From a virus: a stretch of 64,000 bases of DNA. A program made the translations under genes and the position numbers. Every line of letters starts with the position of its first letter. Position 1 is the first letter of the stretch. The notes under the pieces are model-generated. The model saw only the letters and a program-made list of their open reading frames with translations. It did not search any database and was not told the origin of the DNA. Below, piece after piece: positions 58,201 through 64,000 of this stretch. The DNA lies in the IMG/VR virus record IMGVR_UViG_3300008262_000231, positions 13,248 through 77,247 of that record; one strand, given 5' to 3'.

Positions 58201-58862
58201 GGGGAACCCCAGATGGAGGTGGTAATGTATCTGAATTTTGTATCTCTACTAGCCATCCTTATCTGATAGAAATAGGAAATGCATATAGCTATACAACATA
58301 TGGAGAATTGGTAAAACCTTATTCGGCAGACACCAAAGTATATCCTCCTTTTAGGCATACCCAAACTTTTTGGGGAGATACTTCTCTTTCTAATTCTTCG
58401 GTTCAGCAGGGATATAGAGATCCTATTACATTTGCTTCAGGACCAACAGCAGATAGAGAAGATAGAATGTATTCGGATAAACTAGGATTTTCGGCAAACG
58501 ATGAATATCTAATAGGAAAATTTTCTTGCGGAGCTTATTTATTTTTAAGCCCTGTGGATTCTTCTTTCTTACAGGTTCCCGGTAGAAGCGCATTATCTAC
58601 CATATATCTAGATAGCGGAGAATCCAATTCTATAAATGTTCCTTTGGTTTTCCAATTTAGAGCAGTAGATAAATTAGGATATGTCGGAGGTTTTAGAAAA
58701 TCAGGAAATCTTTCTAATATAACATACACTAAAAAATTAGGAATAGATATCCAAATTAAAAACGATGATGTTTTTTCTTTTGATGTCCAAGTTACAGGTT
58801 CATATAAAAATGAAACCCTAGTAGCTCCTAATTTTAATAGTGCATTAGTTAGTAGATCTTAA
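55260..58862 (+). CDS. giant fibre-like virion protein with coiled-coils
   Basis: A 1200-residue structural protein. An N-terminal helical part (SSLIAQFLRLQSNSLEIING) leads to beta domains. Residues about 440-500 are coiled-coil (KSEIDSIDQALQQTKLQINN, SSLENNLKSLTEERSNKSEL), residues about 520-660 have a fibronectin-like domain (KYRVRGFWPIPDPKVSG, EVIQFVVRYRYLSDSGASQP, VEIQIASISEAGWPQNP), and residues 720-760 another coiled coil (LFEKITDLQNQIEVLKSQIT). The last third is beta-rich with YSDKLGFSANDEYLIGKFSC and a final strand domain. Starts 4 nt after the previous gene. Predicted long fibre or baseplate-tail connector. Confidence 0.74.
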   Translation: MAGTNNSISSLIAQFLRLQSNSLEIINGLNEVATSTNESVTIQILDENGLPKTVNIPSYGYMSGEIQRLNNNVKSLAGLEENSATVRNSDGTYSQVYKSKTLKEPSSPSELQIPSSFKVKDNWFFESFLSPLLYVSIDVTGKIPENSDRIVVKRIIANTQTESEKNFFDLNLKGKNDISHDGFISALEGYGISYFTDEDVVSLPLKTIRYVGNFGVLNFIDDVVNQTDSQGNSFQVTVRNYKLTSLNYTDTTSSVTNGETLKNGDTLSTPDGTKYKITSVNISDSTVQLERVSGFQPVLLGSNSLAIAMADFGNRFADVNIGNDERQGIFFKSIDDDFNIVAATWSTGVTFWSSELETTTTDGSVVDLSTYYKDSVSDFGKLFIGLAKENTVTAIDGLVPNIPTITQDSFKVVQINKQITDSTSVKNIDDKLKLKTSIKSEIDSIDQALQQTKLQINNLNSGRSGGGSSFSTFTDQKSSLENNLKSLTEERSNKSELYASLVSEVSTLTKDVPQLLEKPKYRVRGFWPIPDPKVSGTTKQEVIQFVVRYRYLSDSGASQPSDQIEYTDKDGLKKNAAFSNWVEYKTPERKKVYDSSKGIYVWSTEDPSNANSVNINQLDIPITKGEKVEIQIASISEAGWPQNPLTSDFSPSVTISFPDSLNVNGASDTLLKNNEDSAVVKVQQNLNSQGLPQHLSEQFTDGSVTYYHNASNIASGFYTTSGSVLSLFEKITDLQNQIEVLKSQITNTKGVLEVYIVDSSNQKIKVTKGSLVSLNAGFYDGIFSNPLGTDAGKIASVTYNIQLYNSQTTAVELASIIPGGLGVKSPNVISSSSPVGYNDNLRYGQCPISISSLTSSQVEDNTYFRQVSPFASSGSYSQFLYPRYRNVGLNEILYCAVDNNVSTNTPVGDSPSAPVIPGAFTSLYNPTYSYDGSTQINFSISGTYPQNGTILTPYDPTVTPSSAAGATSSGVWAGSFSGTTGGTPDGGGNVSEFCISTSHPYLIEIGNAYSYTTYGELVKPYSADTKVYPPFRHTQTFWGDTSLSNSSVQQGYRDPITFASGPTADREDRMYSDKLGFSANDEYLIGKFSCGAYLFLSPVDSSFLQVPGRSALSTIYLDSGESNSINVPLVFQFRAVDKLGYVGGFRKSGNLSNITYTKKLGIDIQIKNDDVFSFDVQVTGSYKNETLVAPNFNSALVSRS

Positions 58863-58877
58863 ATATAAAATATTAAA

Positions 58878-61800
58878 ATGGCAGGAAAATCAGGACCAAA
58901 ATTATTTGATTATAATTCATCATTTTCTGTTCTCAGAACAAATCCAAAGATAACTGGGAATTTAAAAATAACGGTAGATTCTAATGGATCTGTTTCTTTT
59001 AATTCTTTTTCTGCTAATACTACATTAAGCTCAAAAGAGTATAAGAAATTTAATATAACGGGAAAAAATTCTTTTAATGTAGACGTATATAATTTTTTTA
59101 AGCAGGGTCAAACACCTATCGAATCTATATTCCAAGTAGCAAAAAAAACAAACGGGGAAACAAAAACCTCTACTAATTATACAGGACAATATGATTTCTT
59201 TTATGGAAGCGGAGCTTCTCTTTTTATAGATCCTAACTACCCTGAAGCTTTTAGTTATCTTTCTCCCCTTTGGTTAAAAGATCAATTACCTGATTTTTTT
59301 GTTATATTTAAAGTTCCAGGACCTTTAAATTATTCTTATACAGAAAATCAAACTACTATAAACGGTGGAACTTTTTATAAAGTTATAGCAGATTATGATA
59401 GCTCATACATAAATCCGAATACTAATCTTCCTGATTATAAAATAAAATACGGAAAGGATCCTTTAGGTAATGATGTTTATTATACGGGGGGAAGTATATT
59501 TGAAGGTAATTTATCTTATAACTCATATACGCCTTTCGAAGGGAGTGGAAAAGTTGTAATTTTTGATGAACTTTATAATCTGGGAAAAGTTGATGACGTT
59601 GAAACTACTTTTAAGGACAAGATACTTACAAATTCTACAGTTATCAAAACTTTCGATCTTAGAGAAAATACTTTAATAGGAACCTACATAAGATCTATAA
59701 TCAATAACAATAATTTCTCAAAATCCCCTATAGATATAAATTGGTCTCCTAATGGATATTCTTATTGGAATGGGGTTGATATAAAGAATGGTGTTTTTAC
59801 CTCTAAAGGTGAAATACTATATGATTACTTAAGATCTTCTGATTCTGATTCTATGATAGATCTGGAAGATTATGTCACTTCTGGATTTTCTAGAAATGGT
59901 ATAATTTGCCCAAATCTATTAAATCTAGAATTTTTATTCGATGACGAGGATTCTGATCTTTATACGATAAATAGGTATTTCGGAATGTATGTTTCCCGAA
60001 ATGATATAGGATCTCTCAGAAGTAATGGAAATTTTTTCTATGAATTTAAGGATCTTCCGGGAAATGAGAATCTACCAAAACCCTCTAGAAATAATGTGGG
60101 ATATTATTACAACACAGAAAGTAATAAAATAGGAGCTACCTCCGGAATTAAATTCTTTTATGAGAATGGATCTGGATTTATCCCTGGATCTAATGATGTT
60201 AATCTGTATGATCCTAATAAATTATTTTATTTAACCGATAAGAATGAAAATTTCTATAGTCTTAAAAGATCTGAGAATTATGATATTAATGGTGTAAATT
60301 CCCCGGATTTCTTTGGTCCTTATGATTACAACACTCTTTCTTTTGGAGGAACCGGCTCTCTGGGAGCCACTTCAGGGTCTCTTTCCTTGCAGGATACTAA
60401 AATAGATCTTTTAGATTTTACCGGGGTCGGTAAAAAAATAGCTTCTGTTAAAGCATCTAAACCGGAAGATGCAGGAAGATCCTATATAGATATAGAATTT
60501 TTAAAACCTTATGATTTACCTTCTACTTTAACTTTTAAAATATTTTGGCCAAATGGATCCCAAAAAGAAGGGTCTAGAAAATATGATATCGTAGAATCTA
60601 AAGACCTATCTTCTATATTTCCTTGGCTAAAAGGAGCATATTATTCATCAGGGGATTCTTATTATTTTAATGCCTATTTAGGGGACGTTAGCGACATTTC
60701 TGGGGCCTTTGCTAATGTATTAGATGACTTGAATGTTACTAGCTGGGACACCGGATCTAATGAAGGTTACACCACAATCAGACTTAAGAACACGGGTACT
60801 TATGGAAATTCTTCTTTCTCTGTGAGTATTTTTGATGACTATTTAAATTTTAAATCATCTTATAAAAAAGAATGGAATAATACTGATCCATATTCTACTG
60901 GGGATATTGTTTTATATCTGGATAAATATTACCAGGCTAATAGCTCTATACCTTCTCCCTTAGTAGGAAATTTCAATAGTCCTCCCTTAGATTCTTTTTC
61001 CTGGGATTTCTATTATACTTTCTCCCAATCAGATTATATTAAAATAAAAGGAATTGATGCTGTATCTAATCAAAATTTTAATTTTATAGGAGGAACTAAA
61101 ACTAAAAATAATAGATTGGTTTTTGAAAGCAGATATTCGAATCAGGTTCAAGTAGGAGATTTTATACAGACCCTTAGCGGATTTAATGAAATAAAGGGGG
61201 TAACCAAATACATAGATTCCCCTGTAGTAGATTCAAATACAAAAAAAGTTATTTCTTTCGATGGGCTTTTGACTAAACTAGTAGTTGAATTCGAGGATGA
61301 TTACGCAAGAGTAGATCTAGGATCTGATGAATCTTTTAATACTTATTCTACTCCGGATTTAAAGGTAGGAGTTTTTACATTTTTCGACTTTAAAGAATTT
61401 GATTTTGATTTCTTTACATCTTCTTATTCCTACAATCCTTTCCCTGAAACTTATAAATATTACGGGATAAAGCCGAATACGGATGGGTCCATAGAAGATG
61501 GAATACCTTATTTCGTTAAACAGGGGGAAATAATCTATAATTCTAATATTTTTGGTACGGGATCTCTTTTTTATGGGGTTACGGGCATAACATCCTATTC
61601 GGAATACAACCCAAATCCTAATTTTCCTGTAGTTGTATTTCCTGCACAGTATTCTAATGTTGAATACAATAGTACGTCAGTTACTTATCCTAATATCGGA
61701 TATGAAACAAATTTAGATACATTTAATGGATTTATAGGAATACAGAAATTAAATCCGGGATCTCCTTCCACTACAGATACAAAAGAGCAAATATTTTCTT

Positions 61801-64000
61801 TTGGGAAATTGGAAACCGAATATGAATATCTTTTAGAAAATTATAATCCAAGATTATCCAATTATTCCAGAATAGTTCCTTTTGTGAATAAATGGGCTTA
61901 TTCTTCAGGAACTGATGCTAGAGGAAATTCTTATAGATTAAATTCTACACCTGCTTTTTCCCCCACTAATTTTTCCCCTTCTGTAGATAGAAACAGAAGA
62001 GATCCTAAGTATCTTACCCATGAATGGTTTTTATTGGAATCTCCTCCTTCTAAATTTCCTATAGAATATATGGGGGATCAGAATAACTATTTGCCTTATC
62101 CTATAGATTTATCTAGTGCTAAAGATGCGGACCCTAATTCTGGAAATTACAATTATTTATCTTCTTATTTTACAGTAGAACCCAAAGATTATCCTATTGT
62201 CTTTTCCGATTCTAGGAATTACACTAAAGAATTATTTACCCCTTTAATTTATAATAAAGCATCCCAGTATTACGAAACTCTTTTCAGGGGGGTTAAAATA
62301 TCAATAAAGAAGAGATCTGATATATCCGGAAATGATCCAGAGGATAAAAATAGATATGTACTCGGATATAAGGGATTTGAGGATTATAAATTCTCCGCTG
62401 TTTTAAGAGCTATCCCTGAGGGTTCTTCAGTAATCCAATCCCCGGTAAAATATGAAATTATAGAAAATGTTTCCCAGAAATTTATAGTTTTTATTTGTGA
62501 TGTTGTAATTAAAGACCAAAAAGCTTTTAATCTGGGGTACACAGGGGGAACGGGATCGACCCCGGTTTTAGACTATACCCTATTGTATACTCTTTCAGAT
62601 AAAGAAAAAATAACTTTTCCTCTAGTAGATGGGAAAAAATTTAATTCTATAGATGATATAAAATTAAGTGTAGGACTAGATCTTTCTCTATCCTCGGGAA
62701 GTTTAGTGAATACGATAGATCCTAGCGGATTTATTTATTCAATACCAAATCCAGAATATAATACTGATTTAAGAGAAGAAATTACTAAAACATTTTCTGC
62801 AAATACACCGGGAGCTACTTCCTCTCCTGGAGCTAGTGGTCCTTTAAGCTTTTACGTTCCAAGTATATCTACTGGTCTTAATTATCCCTGGCCAATAGGA
62901 GTAAATTCGAATTCTATAGAATTTGGAAAAATAACGGCTTCTCCGGATTACACTTTTAATATACCATACTCTTTTGTTAGCCCTGCAACTGTACCAGTAG
63001 GTCCATCGTCAATATACAAGGATCAACCTGTTTTCCAGGTAGAAGGAGGATCTAATTACTATGATGCTATAATGAATAGAATATCGGTAGGATACATATT
63101 CGGGGAATTACAGAAAAGATCTTCTTATATAAAATATAAAACATACTCATGGGATTCTAATTCATCTTCGACCAAAGTATCCTCAGATTCTTTTGAAATT
63201 GAATTCGAAAGACCGGATCTATTATTAAAACCACAAGGATCTATTGTCTTACCTTTATATAATGGACCTAAAACATTAGGATCCAATGATCCTACGGCAT
63301 ATACTTTCGAAACCGATCGAAGTCCTAATCTATCTTCTAGCCTTATTAGATATTCGGGAAAATATGATCCAATATTTAGAAAAATATTACATTTCGATAA
63401 GGATAAATCCGATACGATATCAGGAGATACCTCTATAGATCTTTCTTTTAGAAATTGTAATTTCGCACCACATAAATATTATTTTGGAATATCTAGAAAT
63501 CTATGTTTTACGAAAGTTGATCTAGGTTCTAATATATTATCATTGAGTGCTAATCTTCCCCAAGGTAGCGTTTATCCTTTAGTTGGCCAAACCCCTATAT
63601 CCAGAAAAGATTTTAATGTTTTTTCTTCTTCTTGGGATCCCGGATATTATGAGAGATTTACTTTACCTGAAACTTCGGTTAAAGTTGCGGGAACAAGATC
63701 AATGGAGGAGTATAAAACATTTATGGGATCTAAGATAATGAAAACTCCTTATGAGATTTATGTTAATAACTATACAGTTTTAGAGATTTCTAGAACTTCT
63801 GGGGATAATTCTGTTTCTACTATAAACGAAAAATTAAATTCTTACATAAAAGATATTCAGAATATAGATAATGCTAATTCGGGAACTGGGATAGGATTCG
63901 GGGGAACCTATTTATCCGGAGTAGATCTTCCTTCTTTAAATCAAAATCTATTTTCTAATGTGGAAGTATTTTACCAGTATTTACCAGATACAAATAAAAT
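58878..64000 (+). CDS. very large virion protein, 3'-truncated by window end
   Basis: The frame is open from ATG 58878 (MAGKSGPKLFDYNSSFSVLR) to the last base, giving at least 1707 residues with no stop. It starts 15 nt after the previous gene, so it continues the fibre unit. The N-terminus NPKITGNLKITVDSNGSVSF, then KKFNITGKNSFNVDVYNFFK, looks structural. The rest is rich in N, S, Y, D and beta strands (PDFFVIFKVPGPLNYSY, VGYYYNTESNKIGATSGIKF). No catalytic motif is visible. By size and position, a long tail fibre or tape-like fibre scaffold is most likely. Confidence 0.8.
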   Translation, partial: MAGKSGPKLFDYNSSFSVLRTNPKITGNLKITVDSNGSVSFNSFSANTTLSSKEYKKFNITGKNSFNVDVYNFFKQGQTPIESIFQVAKKTNGETKTSTNYTGQYDFFYGSGASLFIDPNYPEAFSYLSPLWLKDQLPDFFVIFKVPGPLNYSYTENQTTINGGTFYKVIADYDSSYINPNTNLPDYKIKYGKDPLGNDVYYTGGSIFEGNLSYNSYTPFEGSGKVVIFDELYNLGKVDDVETTFKDKILTNSTVIKTFDLRENTLIGTYIRSIINNNNFSKSPIDINWSPNGYSYWNGVDIKNGVFTSKGEILYDYLRSSDSDSMIDLEDYVTSGFSRNGIICPNLLNLEFLFDDEDSDLYTINRYFGMYVSRNDIGSLRSNGNFFYEFKDLPGNENLPKPSRNNVGYYYNTESNKIGATSGIKFFYENGSGFIPGSNDVNLYDPNKLFYLTDKNENFYSLKRSENYDINGVNSPDFFGPYDYNTLSFGGTGSLGATSGSLSLQDTKIDLLDFTGVGKKIASVKASKPEDAGRSYIDIEFLKPYDLPSTLTFKIFWPNGSQKEGSRKYDIVESKDLSSIFPWLKGAYYSSGDSYYFNAYLGDVSDISGAFANVLDDLNVTSWDTGSNEGYTTIRLKNTGTYGNSSFSVSIFDDYLNFKSSYKKEWNNTDPYSTGDIVLYLDKYYQANSSIPSPLVGNFNSPPLDSFSWDFYYTFSQSDYIKIKGIDAVSNQNFNFIGGTKTKNNRLVFESRYSNQVQVGDFIQTLSGFNEIKGVTKYIDSPVVDSNTKKVISFDGLLTKLVVEFEDDYARVDLGSDESFNTYSTPDLKVGVFTFFDFKEFDFDFFTSSYSYNPFPETYKYYGIKPNTDGSIEDGIPYFVKQGEIIYNSNIFGTGSLFYGVTGITSYSEYNPNPNFPVVVFPAQYSNVEYNSTSVTYPNIGYETNLDTFNGFIGIQKLNPGSPSTTDTKEQIFSFGKLETEYEYLLENYNPRLSNYSRIVPFVNKWAYSSGTDARGNSYRLNSTPAFSPTNFSPSVDRNRRDPKYLTHEWFLLESPPSKFPIEYMGDQNNYLPYPIDLSSAKDADPNSGNYNYLSSYFTVEPKDYPIVFSDSRNYTKELFTPLIYNKASQYYETLFRGVKISIKKRSDISGNDPEDKNRYVLGYKGFEDYKFSAVLRAIPEGSSVIQSPVKYEIIENVSQKFIVFICDVVIKDQKAFNLGYTGGTGSTPVLDYTLLYTLSDKEKITFPLVDGKKFNSIDDIKLSVGLDLSLSSGSLVNTIDPSGFIYSIPNPEYNTDLREEITKTFSANTPGATSSPGASGPLSFYVPSISTGLNYPWPIGVNSNSIEFGKITASPDYTFNIPYSFVSPATVPVGPSSIYKDQPVFQVEGGSNYYDAIMNRISVGYIFGELQKRSSYIKYKTYSWDSNSSSTKVSSDSFEIEFERPDLLLKPQGSIVLPLYNGPKTLGSNDPTAYTFETDRSPNLSSSLIRYSGKYDPIFRKILHFDKDKSDTISGDTSIDLSFRNCNFAPHKYYFGISRNLCFTKVDLGSNILSLSANLPQGSVYPLVGQTPISRKDFNVFSSSWDPGYYERFTLPETSVKVAGTRSMEEYKTFMGSKIMKTPYEIYVNNYTVLEISRTSGDNSVSTINEKLNSYIKDIQNIDNANSGTGIGFGGTYLSGVDLPSLNQNLFSNVEVFYQYLPDTNK

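Noticed and set aside
57816-58364. 182-residue minus-strand frame rich in Arg and Ile
   Set aside because: Antisense shadow of the 55260-58862 fibre gene; its composition is only the complement of the codons used there, with no promoter or start context.
1-64000. tRNA genes, integrase, insertion sequences or attachment sites
   Set aside because: None could be recognised by eye; almost all bases are coding and no transposase or integrase motif was found.

Overview
The window is part of the genome of a large contractile-tailed (T4-like myovirus) phage that probably infects a Flavobacteriia-type Bacteroidota host. The DNA is AT-rich and almost entirely coding. The right-hand 35 kb is a one-strand baseplate, spike and tail-fibre block with homologues of T4 gp25, gp6, gp5, gp27, gp53 and gp7-type proteins. 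The host assignment is an inference. It rests on two Bacteroidota-style signal peptides ending in NAQ and on boxes resembling the Bacteroidota -7 element (TAnnTTTG). I saw no ribosomal genes, integrase, tRNA or CRISPR array.

Positions 1-17,300 carry accessory and enzyme genes on both strands. They include a superoxide dismutase cut by the window edge, an M28 peptidase, an HExxH metalloprotease, a T4 Rnl1-type RNA ligase, a Dda-like helicase, two holin-like membrane proteins and a LETM1-like protein. A duplicated module at 11.6-15.6 kb pairs an OmpA-domain protein with a divergently oriented secreted protein. Positions 17,300-27,000 hold three cell-wall hydrolase-type proteins, three DUF1566/Lcl-type small proteins, a DNA methyltransferase and more virion-type genes. 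Positions 27,000-64,000 are mostly one long plus-strand series: small conserved phage proteins and a NUDIX protein, then baseplate hub, spike and wedge proteins, an amidoligase-like protein fused to a beta-helix, and very large fibre proteins. The last gene (58,878 onward) runs off the end. After adding two short genes (4234-4380 and 17146-17313) and this last gene, no gene-free stretch longer than 300 bases remains.

The most striking signal is a shared short N-terminal peptide on about 17 otherwise unrelated proteins between 0.8 and 27 kb. It has a basic start, spaced aromatic residues (FxxF/Y), then an (L/I/V)-x-E site followed by S, A, G or N. It closely resembles the capsid-targeting propeptide of T4 internal head proteins (IPIII begins MKTYQEFIAEA), which the gp21 prohead protease removes after E. 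If the parallel holds, the phage loads its head with a large cargo: NlpC/P60- or CHAP-like, SleB-like and YkuD-like wall enzymes, a metalloprotease, OmpA-domain proteins, a LETM1-like protein and several unknowns. The spike protein has no lysozyme domain, which fits wall-cutting enzymes being delivered with the DNA.

A second signal is the octamer GATATATA, found 5-32 nt upstream of at least 17 start codons on both strands, often at the head of an operon. It is a good candidate for the phage late promoter, analogous to T4 TATAAATA. At 9464-9484 the motif is palindromic and faces two divergent genes at identical spacing. Rho-independent terminators separate most convergent gene pairs.
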